From a virus: a DNA stretch of 23,027 nt. The notes under the pieces are model-generated. The model had not been told where the DNA came from. It searched no databases and saw only the letters and a list, made by a program, of their open reading frames with translations. Position numbers and translations under genes: made by a program. Of this stretch, positions 7,182 through 13,822 are shown one piece after another (the stretch's first letter is position 1; every line of letters begins with the position of its first letter). Location: IMG/VR virus record IMGVR_UViG_3300033144_003040, positions 1-23,027 of that record; one strand, given 5' to 3'.

Positions 7182-8212
7182 TATATATACCCGCCTAAAT
7201 ACTCGTAAAGTTGTTCACATGAGAGGTCTGCTGGATCTAACCCCTCTTCTGTTATAAATACTGGCCATACATCCATTCTATATCGTAAGGCCTCGTATGC
7301 TACCATTGCTCCCTCTACGCCAGCGACATCACAATCAAAAAACAGCACCACTCCGTGTAGGGCATTTGAAAATAACAACTTCTGCTGACCACTAGTGATT
7401 TTTGACCCCATGACAGCCACAACATTTTTGATTCCATATTCATGTAACCTCCACACACTTTTAAACCCCTCAACCACAACTAACGGACCATCTATCGGTA
7501 TGATTCTATGTAGATTATAAAGAACATTATCTTTAGAAAACCCCGGAGTTATGTAATATTTACTCGCGTAATCGGCATTTGGGCGTACATCTCTCAAACT
7601 ATATGCCATGAGCTTGCCGTCTATATCCCTGATTGGGATGACATCTCGAACTAGTTTGTCTTCCGTCTTGTAGCCCCCACCTATCTCATAATAATCAAGT
7701 ATTTCGCTCGAAAACCCATCATTAATGAACAGTTGTGATCTGTGCCCCATATACCCCACCAGACGCTCCTCATTGACCTTTGGGTGGACGTAAGGCTCTG
7801 TCTTAGTGTGCCCTATGAACTCCTTTTGCTCCCTTTCTCTGCGGTATTTGAGGCCTTCTATGGCTGAATCGAAGTCTCCCACTAAACTACTGAGATAATT
7901 CACTGCGCCCATGAAATCTACATGCTGCATGGCTTTGATCAAACCTATAATATCATTACCATGGATGTCGTGGCACTTGTGAGAGAAGCAAACCCACGTT
8001 TTTTTCTCCTTATTGAACCTAAAAGAGGTCGGATTGTCGCCTCCGTGGACAGCACAGGACCCGCGCAGTTCTTTGGGGGTCTCCCTTGTGACCACAATAC
8101 CTAGAGACTCCACTACATACCTTGGATCTACCATATCCTTGAGATAGTCAAGTTTTATCTTGAAATTCTCCCATCTTTCGTCTTTATTGGATCTCATCAT
8201 CTGAGTCGCCAT
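7181..8212 (-). CDS. dnaG: DnaG-type DNA primase (CHC2 zinc finger + TOPRIM)
   Basis: Synthesises RNA primers with the neighbouring DnaB helicase. The N-terminal zinc site is C53-x2-H56 and C75/C80 (GSCAVHGGDNPTSFRF ... WVCFSHKC), a CHC2-type finger. The central region ends with a TOPRIM domain: VVVEG (Glu248), KNVVAVMGS and FFDCD (Asp293, Asp295), the metal-binding acidic set. At 343 residues it is much shorter than cellular DnaG (about 580) and has no separate helicase-binding C-terminal domain, as in several phage primases. The ATG at 8212 lies inside the dnaB 3' end (29-nt overlap) with GGTGAT close before it; ATGs at 8200 and 8197 are possible but have poorer ribosome sites. Confidence 0.9.
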   Translation of the reverse strand: MATQMMRSNKDERWENFKIKLDYLKDMVDPRYVVESLGIVVTRETPKELRGSCAVHGGDNPTSFRFNKEKKTWVCFSHKCHDIHGNDIIGLIKAMQHVDFMGAVNYLSSLVGDFDSAIEGLKYRREREQKEFIGHTKTEPYVHPKVNEERLVGYMGHRSQLFINDGFSSEILDYYEIGGGYKTEDKLVRDVIPIRDIDGKLMAYSLRDVRPNADYASKYYITPGFSKDNVLYNLHRIIPIDGPLVVVEGFKSVWRLHEYGIKNVVAVMGSKITSGQQKLLFSNALHGVVLFFDCDVAGVEGAMVAYEALRYRMDVWPVFITEEGLDPADLSCEQLYEYLGGYI

Positions 8213-9578
8213 AGTTTATCACCCGGTCTCCGTAGTCCACAACCTGATCTGGTGGTTCTGCTTCTTTAACTGTTAGTGTTGACTTCTTAAATAGGTAACC
8301 AATACCTTGTTCTGGGGTCATTCCACCCCGTCTTGTCTCTCTCACCACTAATTTGTACTGGCCGCCGGCATCGCCTTTGATTTCCTGCTCTTCCTCAGTC
8401 TTATACATCCACTCCATGATGGTGTCAGCGTACCGTACTATCCTATCACTGTCTGCTACAGAACCTTTACGATTAACCTGGACCGCGGTCAAGCATGGTA
8501 TGTTTAATGAACCGGATAAGTCCTTCAATTTAGTGGTAACATCACCTAAAACCTGGTATTCCTTACGATTTCTCTCTATACTTGAGGAGTCTGGCTCCTT
8601 GATGTAATCAAAGACCATCAACCCTATGTCATGCTTCATTTTGTATTTTTTGTACAAAGCTGTCAGTTTGTCAATAGTGTATCCAGGCATGAATTCATGG
8701 AATAATTTGCCAGATTCTGTTAGATTAATGGCTGTCTGGATCTTATTGTAGTCTTCCTGACTGTACCCTCCATGTTTAATGGCTCGTTCTTTTACGCCCG
8801 TCAGACTGGATACGATTCTGTCCCGCCACTGGTCAAAAGGCATCTCTGTGTCAATATAGAGTATTGAGGTGGCTGGTTTAGCTATGTATGCCACGTAGTA
8901 TGAGATGTTTGATAGGAATGTACTCTTACCCATCTTGGGTCGGGCCGAGATAATGTTCAATGTGCCGGGAACAAGACCGTCAATCTGCTTGTCTAATATA
9001 GGAAAGCCGGTGGATATCCCCATTTGTTTGACAGGGTTGGCCATTCGCTCCTCAATCAGCTCCCTTAAGCCATCGGACAAGTTTCTTGGTTCACGTATGG
9101 ACTTACTTTCGGTGGATAAATCCAGTATTTTACGCTCTATACTACCTATTAACTCCTCACTGGTACTACCATCCTTGGCGTTCTGCTCAATCTGCTTAAG
9201 GTCGTCGGCAATAGTATAGTATAGTTTATATTTAGTACTAGATTCCAGTACATTCTGCAGATATATGTCGTAATTCTTCTTGTTTACCCTCATTTCGTTG
9301 ATAGACTGTAGGTACTCTATTCCACCTATACTAGTAAGGCCACCGAACACTTGCTGTGCTGTGTTTACCACCATGGGTAGGTCAAATGCCCCAACATCTT
9401 GCTTTGATAGCGCCCCTAACAGTATGAATAGTGTACTGTGGTCAGAGTGTAGAAAGTCTTCTGCTGTCATTTTACCCACCAAATCATAGAAACTGTCCAT
9501 ATCTCTCAAGCAGTAAGACAATAGAGCTCGTTCGTCGGTGGGTTTACAGAACATCTCCTTCATTTCTAAATCATTCAT
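8184..9578 (-). CDS. dnaB: replicative DNA helicase, DnaB family
   Basis: Hexameric 5'-3' helicase that drives the fork and recruits primase. An all-helical N-terminal domain (about 1-155) is followed by a RecA-like motor: Walker A SARPKMGKST (211-220; the first Gly of the motif is Ala), DTEM with catalytic Glu245, Walker B LMVFDY (Asp324), the sensor Gln367 in AVQVNR, and RETRRGG (413-419) in the arginine-finger region. At 464 residues it is close to the family norm, with an acidic tail (DYGDSDDEIQ). The ATG overlaps the upstream stop as TAATG, with AGGAAGGA as ribosome site. dnaB and the primase gene overlap by 29 nt, consistent with matched production of interacting partners. Confidence 0.95.
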   Translation of the reverse strand: MNDLEMKEMFCKPTDERALLSYCLRDMDSFYDLVGKMTAEDFLHSDHSTLFILLGALSKQDVGAFDLPMVVNTAQQVFGGLTSIGGIEYLQSINEMRVNKKNYDIYLQNVLESSTKYKLYYTIADDLKQIEQNAKDGSTSEELIGSIERKILDLSTESKSIREPRNLSDGLRELIEERMANPVKQMGISTGFPILDKQIDGLVPGTLNIISARPKMGKSTFLSNISYYVAYIAKPATSILYIDTEMPFDQWRDRIVSSLTGVKERAIKHGGYSQEDYNKIQTAINLTESGKLFHEFMPGYTIDKLTALYKKYKMKHDIGLMVFDYIKEPDSSSIERNRKEYQVLGDVTTKLKDLSGSLNIPCLTAVQVNRKGSVADSDRIVRYADTIMEWMYKTEEEQEIKGDAGGQYKLVVRETRRGGMTPEQGIGYLFKKSTLTVKEAEPPDQVVDYGDRVINYGDSDDEIQ

Positions 9579-10036
9579 TAACGCCGTTCCTTCCTAATAG
9601 TATATAGCTCGTTGTCTCTGCGCGTGAGTTCACGTTTGAATGCAGATATGAGCTCTGTTACTGCCTTGTCTATCCCATCTACTTTTACCAAATCATATCT
9701 TAGCGTTTGTAACTTATCATTCATGGTCGATGACTCTGGATTACTTCGAATTAAATATTCCCGCGCCGCAGTCTGAGTCTTATGCTCTTTAAGTATATCT
9801 TTAGTCATCCATGTGGACATTAGAAACTCAAGATCACTCTTTAAATGGTTAATTTGTGCCTTTGTCTCGTTAACCTGGTACTTATAGTATATCAGCCATT
9901 GACTAAGTGCTATGACATATTGACTCAATGTTGAGTCTGTTATACTATTTAGATTTTTCACGTTAAATGACCAAATTTCGTTTATTAGATCATCACTTGG
10001 CTGAACCTTAGTAAAAGATAATACACCTTCGTCCAT
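9578..10036 (-). CDS. candidate recombination mediator (UvsY-like), 152 aa
   Basis: Mostly helical, strongly charged protein with no cysteine. I compared it from memory with T4 UvsY (137 residues). Both have a DST..QY segment (residues 34-40 here) leading into a long helix with W and Y residues and many Lys/Glu, then a DxxKVD-like stretch (DLVKVDGIDKAV, about 115-126) and a last basic helix. The size, order and the presence of recA and an SSB nearby fit a recombinase loader, but identity is low and this is an inference. A helicase loader is the main alternative, since it directly precedes dnaB and overlaps its start by 1 nt. AAGGGG lies just before the ATG. Confidence 0.5.
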   Translation of the reverse strand: MDEGVLSFTKVQPSDDLINEIWSFNVKNLNSITDSTLSQYVIALSQWLIYYKYQVNETKAQINHLKSDLEFLMSTWMTKDILKEHKTQTAAREYLIRSNPESSTMNDKLQTLRYDLVKVDGIDKAVTELISAFKRELTRRDNELYTIRKERR

Positions 10037-10043
10037 TTGTCAA
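10015..10043 (-). promoter_or_regulatory. possible internal promoter before the helicase-primase genes
   Basis: TTGACA (10043-10038), a 17-nt spacer and TATCTT (10020-10015) on the minus strand. The -35 and the next three bases are the same TTGACAAAT found at the two promoters before the clamp gene. It lies on the ribosome site and start codon of the 152-residue gene, so the resemblance may be accidental; a transcript from here would begin inside that gene and serve dnaB and genes beyond it. Confidence 0.2.
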
Positions 10044-10048
10044 CCCCT

Positions 10049-10369
10049 TTATGAAACGTTTTCGTCCTTTAATCGTTCTTTTAATGGCCGGAGATCATAC
10101 ATACCTGTGCAAAATATAGCATGCTCTACCAACCCACCCTTATCATCGTATACTGGTAGAATATTCCCCTCCATTGGCACACCTTGTCCGTTAGGAAGGA
10201 TGTCTATCTGTCTACACATTAGACTGAGATTACAATACCTACACTCTCTAACAATTGTACCATCGTCAAGGCATACAAAGTCGTCGCAGTCCTTGTGATA
10301 CTTTACGGAGTCAGGTGTAACACCATCTACGCGCTCTTCGTTGGGAATATTTATCAGCATTTTACTCAT
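10049..10369 (-). CDS. hypothetical Cys-rich protein, 106 aa
   Basis: Not recognised. It has six cysteines (28, 33, 43, 46, 52, 87), with a C-x2-C at 43-46 (RECRYC) inside a compact region that could bind one zinc. AAGGAGAG ends 5 nt before the ATG at 10369, so I use that start rather than the in-frame ATG at 10387. It overlaps the 75-residue gene by 8 nt and lies 12 nt before the candidate mediator gene, so it belongs to the recA-dnaB gene series. A nucleic-acid-binding role is possible but unproven. Confidence 0.65.
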   Translation of the reverse strand: MSKMLINIPNEERVDGVTPDSVKYHKDCDDFVCLDDGTIVRECRYCNLSLMCRQIDILPNGQGVPMEGNILPVYDDKGGLVEHAIFCTGMYDLRPLKERLKDENVS

Positions 10370-10589
10370 TTGATCTCTCCTTAGCAATAGCTAAAACACG
10401 TCTCAAAAATTCTGCGGCTTCAGACCAGAATTCATTATCATCAATCACAGCGAAGCCATCTGTTAATTTAATGCTCATTACATTTTCACAACTCCAACTA
10501 TTGTTATCAAGTGGGATTAGTTCGCCTGTAATGGGTGTGTAATCCTCTTCTACGATCATTAATAGTTTTAAATATTTTGGTTTACTCAT
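10362..10589 (-). CDS. small hypothetical protein, 75 aa
   Basis: Not recognised. A basic start (MSKPKYLKLLMIV), a central part with alternating hydrophobic residues (SIKLTDGFAVI) and a C-terminal amphipathic helix (FWSEAAEFLRRVLAIAKERS). GGGAGGG stands a few nt before the ATG, and the gene overlaps its neighbours by 8 nt on each side, which supports real translation. No transmembrane segment or known motif is visible. Confidence 0.6.
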   Translation of the reverse strand: MSKPKYLKLLMIVEEDYTPITGELIPLDNNSWSCENVMSIKLTDGFAVIDDNEFWSEAAEFLRRVLAIAKERSNE

Positions 10590-10947
10590 AGAAATGCCCT
10601 CCCTCTAAAACTTTGTTGAGCTTCTTACGCACTAGAGCTTTAGTTATTTTTTCGTTGTAATTGAAACGTACGAGACACTTATCATTCTCCTCTACGTACT
10701 GTATTTTGAGGTTATCGCGCATTTTTTGGGCGCTAAAGGTGGCCTTATCGCCGTGAAAATGTTTGACAAACTCAGTGTGCTGGCGGCCTTGTACTTCTAT
10801 ATATATCCCAAGTTCTTTCACAAAGAAATCAAAAAATAGCTTCTGTCCCTTATAATTTATATAAATCTCCTCGACAACTCTATTTGCTGAGAGCTTAGGG
10901 AACATATCATTCAGGATATCACCTATTTTATTAGCTATTTTGCTCAT
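10582..10947 (-). CDS. Vsr-like/PD-(D/E)XK (E-x-Q) endonuclease-fold protein, 121 aa
   Basis: The core reads FFDFFVKELGIYIEVQGRQH (residues about 38-57), followed by a His-containing loop (VKHFHGDKATF), a helix with KMRDNLK and a strand CLVRFNY. This order, D, then E-x-Q-G-x-x-H, then D-x-x-K, is what I know from the very-short-patch-repair/DUF559 branch of PD-(D/E)XK nucleases, where Lys of E-x-K is replaced by Gln. Likely a DNA nicking enzyme or a homing/repair nuclease. GGAG lies 6 nt before the ATG. The start overlaps the proposed frameshifted end of recA by 17 nt, with the ribosome site inside it. Fold is probable; activity is inferred. Confidence 0.6.
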   Translation of the reverse strand: MSKIANKIGDILNDMFPKLSANRVVEEIYINYKGQKLFFDFFVKELGIYIEVQGRQHTEFVKHFHGDKATFSAQKMRDNLKIQYVEENDKCLVRFNYNEKITKALVRKKLNKVLEGGHFYE

Positions 10948-11023
10948 ATATCTCCGTTAATCCTACCATATCTATTACTCTGGCACGAATTTCATTGTAC
11001 ATCTTGGCGTTATCCTCTGCTTT
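10931..11023 (-). other. recA: RecA C-terminus continued in the -1 frame
   Basis: From codon 303 (AAG, 11022-11020) the recA frame gives 14 unrelated residues and stops at 10975. Reading one base back (AAA GCA GAG ...) gives AEDNAKMYNEIRARVIDMVG and nine more residues, stopping at a TAA at 10933-10931. That peptide looks like a normal amphipathic C-terminal helix of RecA and would make a protein of about 332 residues. Whether this is programmed slippage at CTTAAAG (11026-11020), a mutation or a one-base assembly error cannot be told here. Confidence 0.6.
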
Positions 11024-11928
11024 AAGCGCCAACAGGCACCTACCTTGTCGATAATACCAAGATCTATACCTAATTTTAGTATCTCCCAATAGGTGTCATA
11101 GCCCTTACCATATATCAAATTGATCTCTGTCTTCTTGAATGGTGGTGCTAATTTGTTCTTTACGATCTCAAACAGCGTAGTGTGGCCGATGATTTCACCA
11201 CTCATGGGGTCTGGTATCCGCCTTGCCTTAGCTTCGGGACCTCTGACAGATATCCTTCCGGTGGTATAAAACGCCAGCGCTTCGCCGCCGGTGGTTGTTT
11301 CAGGATTACCATATCCACCAATCTTCATTCTCAATTGGTTGATAAAGATAATTAAACAGCCGGCGCGATTAGCGATAGGGGTCAGTCGTCTTGTGGCTTT
11401 GCTCATTAGTCTAGCGAGGAGGGCGATATGATCGTCGCCTATCTCTGCAGCTGCCTCGTTGCTTGGTATCAAAGAGCTGACACTGTCCACAACTGCTATC
11501 TTATAAGCACTAGATGACACCAACATCTCTAAAACATCCAGATTCTCTTCACCATTATAACCCTGCACTAAGTCTAGGTTTTTGATATCTACACCATAAT
11601 TTTTGAACAACAGTGGGTCAACTGCATGCTCAGCGTCTACATAACAGCATTTCATTCCGCGTTTCTGGCCCTGTATTACGACATTGGCAGCGAGTGTAGA
11701 CTTGCCACCACTGTTGGGTCCAAAGATCTCATATAGACGGCCTAGTGCCATACCACCGCGGCCCAGGGCTACATCTAAACTGATAGAACCAGTAGATACT
11801 GTGGGAATTACCATGTCTTCATGATCACTAAGCTTGCTGATTACCTCACCATATTTCTTAGTGATTGCCTTCTTAATTATATCTAGATTGTCTGATTTAA
11901 TCTCAGGTCTTGCTTTCTTTTTTGCCAT
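10975..11928 (-). CDS. recA: RecA recombinase (annotated frame, 317 aa; true end probably at 10931)
   Basis: Polymerises on ssDNA and catalyses strand exchange with ATP. Landmarks: Walker A GPNSGGKS (70-77), DAEHAVD (98-104) with catalytic Glu100, Walker B IAVVDSVSSLIP (144-155), the loop INQLRMKIG (196-204) with the allosteric Gln198, loop L2 through PETTTGGEALAFY (209-221), and VKNKLAPPFK (256-265). The core is therefore intact. After GACWRLK (297-303) the frame departs from RecA, while the -1 frame continues it. The ATG has a strong GGAGG site and overlaps the 210-residue gene by 26 nt. It lies in the same gene series as the clamp, candidate mediator and three nuclease genes. Confidence 0.95.
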   Translation of the reverse strand: MAKKKARPEIKSDNLDIIKKAITKKYGEVISKLSDHEDMVIPTVSTGSISLDVALGRGGMALGRLYEIFGPNSGGKSTLAANVVIQGQKRGMKCCYVDAEHAVDPLLFKNYGVDIKNLDLVQGYNGEENLDVLEMLVSSSAYKIAVVDSVSSLIPSNEAAAEIGDDHIALLARLMSKATRRLTPIANRAGCLIIFINQLRMKIGGYGNPETTTGGEALAFYTTGRISVRGPEAKARRIPDPMSGEIIGHTTLFEIVKNKLAPPFKKTEINLIYGKGYDTYWEILKLGIDLGIIDKVGACWRLKQRITPRCTMKFVPE

Positions 11929-12535
11929 ATTGATCCTCCAATTTTTTTTGGCATGCTGCTAACTCCTCTAAAGAGTAGCCCATTGTATATTTTTTTTCGA
12001 TACGTTCAGTCATTTCGTCTACTGATTTTTCTGTTGCTGCTAATTTATCCTTAGTTATTTGATCGTTAATTATTCCTATTGCCCGTTCAGTTATCCATCC
12101 CATCTCTGCCTGTCCAAATATACCAAAAGTTGGTGGTGTTTCAAACTTAAACACGTCTGGAGTTCTAAAAACGGTCTTAACTATTAAAGCACACTGCTGC
12201 ATTGCATCGTAGCGACTAATCTTATCAGCCTCCATGCGTTTTTCAATGAATGCCTTGGCAGTTGCCCGGTCTCTCTTTTTATTAGAAGATGGAAGTAGAT
12301 GCTTTTCGTATGAATTATTCAGATCACTATAGAACGTGGAGATTATTTCATCCAATTTAGTTATCTTTACAGGATAACTCATTGGTGGTCGAACACCATA
12401 ACCTTGTCCCTTTAAAAATTTGACACACACCTCGGTTGACTTATCAGTGAATATCTTCTTATTACCAAACAAGTCTCCCTGTTGGGATGCCGTTAGTAAT
12501 CTTTGCATCTCACCCAAAAACTTATCAAAATCCAT
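11903..12535 (-). CDS. hypothetical protein between sliding clamp and RecA, 210 aa
   Basis: Not recognised. It is predominantly helical and charged, with a more ordered, aromatic/proline-containing middle (PPTFGIFGQAEMGWITERA, about 138-156) and a C-terminal coiled-coil-like part (about 160-205) rich in K and E. No Walker motif or catalytic signature was seen. The ATG overlaps the clamp stop as TAATG with CAGGAGAAGG as ribosome site, and its end overlaps recA by 26 nt. Being locked between the clamp and recombinase genes suggests an accessory role at the fork, such as a loader, or a clamp- or recombinase-binding factor; this is an inference from position alone. Confidence 0.65.
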   Translation of the reverse strand: MDFDKFLGEMQRLLTASQQGDLFGNKKIFTDKSTEVCVKFLKGQGYGVRPPMSYPVKITKLDEIISTFYSDLNNSYEKHLLPSSNKKRDRATAKAFIEKRMEADKISRYDAMQQCALIVKTVFRTPDVFKFETPPTFGIFGQAEMGWITERAIGIINDQITKDKLAATEKSVDEMTERIEKKYTMGYSLEELAACQKKLEDQYGKKESKT

Positions 12536-13668
12536 TACCTTCTCCTGACCGGTGTAATCAGTGCTGATTGATCCATAAAGTTGCCGGAATCAAAGACTAG
12601 AACTCCATCGTCGTCGGAGAATTTTATCATGATCTTGTCATCTTTAATAACTTCTATGGTCTGAATCATGTATTGTCCGTTGACATCTATAATAAATTCA
12701 CCAGGAAAATCCACCTGGCCATCATAAGTGAACTCAGCCACATCGCAACTCAATATCATTTTACCTTTAGATAAGGAGAAAGTGAGGCGATAGTTGTCAT
12801 CTGGGTTCAAAATGTCAGCAAATGGTAGGAGACTACTCATTAGAACCTCTTTATCTAATATGATAGAGTCCTCAGCTGAACCTAAGATGGTTTTATAGTC
12901 TGGGAATTCATGTCCTATGATTGTCTGGCCCCAAAAGATCACACCATCGAAAGCCGCCTTGACACTACGATCATCAAACTCAAACGCTAATTGATTCTCT
13001 GCATCGACAACTCTACGCAGTCCCATGATGAAATCGTACCGTAAAAGGAACATGCCCTCGTCTAGATCACTGATGTTTTTGACTTTATATTCAGAAAGTC
13101 TCTGGCCATCAGTGCCTACGAAGCATATTTCATCCTTGGTAAACACCACATTCATTCCTTGTAGAAATGCACGTGTGTCTGACGGATTTATAGCGTATAG
13201 CACCTTGCTGGTTGCCGTCCTAAAAATATTTGAATTCAGCACAAAGTTAGGTTTACTAAACTTTTTAGGTTCACGTATCGTATAAACGTCGTAAACCTTT
13301 AGTTTCAGGTTTCCCTTAGAAATCTTGCTGTTCTCATGGGTATTTACAACGGAAACGTTAAGAAAATTGTTGGTGAGATCAAAATGAAAATCCTTTACGC
13401 CGTCTTTATCATTCCAGACATGGAACGACGACACAAAGGACTTGACTTTGCCGTATTCTATTACGGCCGCGCCGGGCACCTTAACCTCTGCTTTGTTGGA
13501 GGTAAAGGATAGCGCTGTGGAACCATTGTTCGATAAGAATGTAATAATACCATCTTCGGCTGCTGTTATAAGTACCATACCAGTTGAATCTAAGACGTTT
13601 ACCTTGGCGGTAACGCTCAGCAACTTGATGGCCTTCTGCAGGTCACCAGTCTCAATAGAAAAATCCAT
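12535..13668 (-). CDS. dnaN: DNA polymerase III beta-like sliding clamp
   Basis: Ring-forming processivity factor. At 377 residues it has the three-domain size of bacterial DnaN. Clear family segments are AINPSDTRAFLQGMNVVF (159-176), ICFVGTDGQRLSEY (181-194) and EFPDYKTIL (254-262), all in the second and third domains. The C-terminus (ALITPVRRR) stands where cellular clamps end in a P-M-R type sequence. It is the first gene after the twin promoters; AAAGGA lies 8 nt before the ATG, and the 5' leader would be about 54 nt. No polymerase or clamp loader is in the window, so the partner polymerase lies elsewhere or comes from the host. Confidence 0.9.
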   Translation of the reverse strand: MDFSIETGDLQKAIKLLSVTAKVNVLDSTGMVLITAAEDGIITFLSNNGSTALSFTSNKAEVKVPGAAVIEYGKVKSFVSSFHVWNDKDGVKDFHFDLTNNFLNVSVVNTHENSKISKGNLKLKVYDVYTIREPKKFSKPNFVLNSNIFRTATSKVLYAINPSDTRAFLQGMNVVFTKDEICFVGTDGQRLSEYKVKNISDLDEGMFLLRYDFIMGLRRVVDAENQLAFEFDDRSVKAAFDGVIFWGQTIIGHEFPDYKTILGSAEDSIILDKEVLMSSLLPFADILNPDDNYRLTFSLSKGKMILSCDVAEFTYDGQVDFPGEFIIDVNGQYMIQTIEVIKDDKIMIKFSDDDGVLVFDSGNFMDQSALITPVRRR

Positions 13669-13719
13669 ATGTTAAATCCTTTCAGTTAATTCTACAAATT
13701 TTATGGTCGTGTAGTTCGG

Positions 13720-13756
13720 CCTGTAAATAATATAATCATCAATTTCTATTTGTCAA
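13720..13756 (-). promoter_or_regulatory. sigma70-type promoter P2 (proximal) for the replication genes
   Basis: TTGACA (13756-13751), 16-nt spacer, TATATT (13734-13729), so transcription should begin near 13722 and run into the clamp gene after a leader of about 54 nt. The tract just upstream (13784-13760) is almost pure A/T with long A-runs, in the place of an UP element. The 37-nt block is a near copy of P1: 29 of 37 positions agree by my count. Confidence 0.75.
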
Positions 13757-13784
13757 GGGCAAAATTAATTTTTTTTTATTTTTT

Positions 13785-13821
13785 CCTGAAATAAATATAA
13801 TCATTCTTTTTGATTTGTCAA
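13785..13821 (-). promoter_or_regulatory. sigma70-type promoter P1 (distal) for the replication genes
   Basis: TTGACA (13821-13816), 16-nt spacer, TATATT (13799-13794). The -35 begins two bases after the TAA of the 654-residue gene. Same spacing and same flanks (TTGACAAAT, TGATTATATT, CAGG) as P2, 65 nt apart, so the pair probably arose by duplication. Confidence 0.72.
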
Positions 13822-13822
13822 G

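Noticed and set aside
13690-13720. Small CTACA...TGTAG inverted repeat in the clamp leader
   Set aside because: Five base pairs with a long A/T-rich loop is too weak to call an operator or riboswitch.
13757-13786. Palindrome AAAATTAATTTT with a T-run on the plus strand as a terminator
   Set aside because: It would act only on plus-strand transcripts, for which there are no genes; the stem is all A/T and weak. On the minus strand it is better read as an A-rich UP-like tract.
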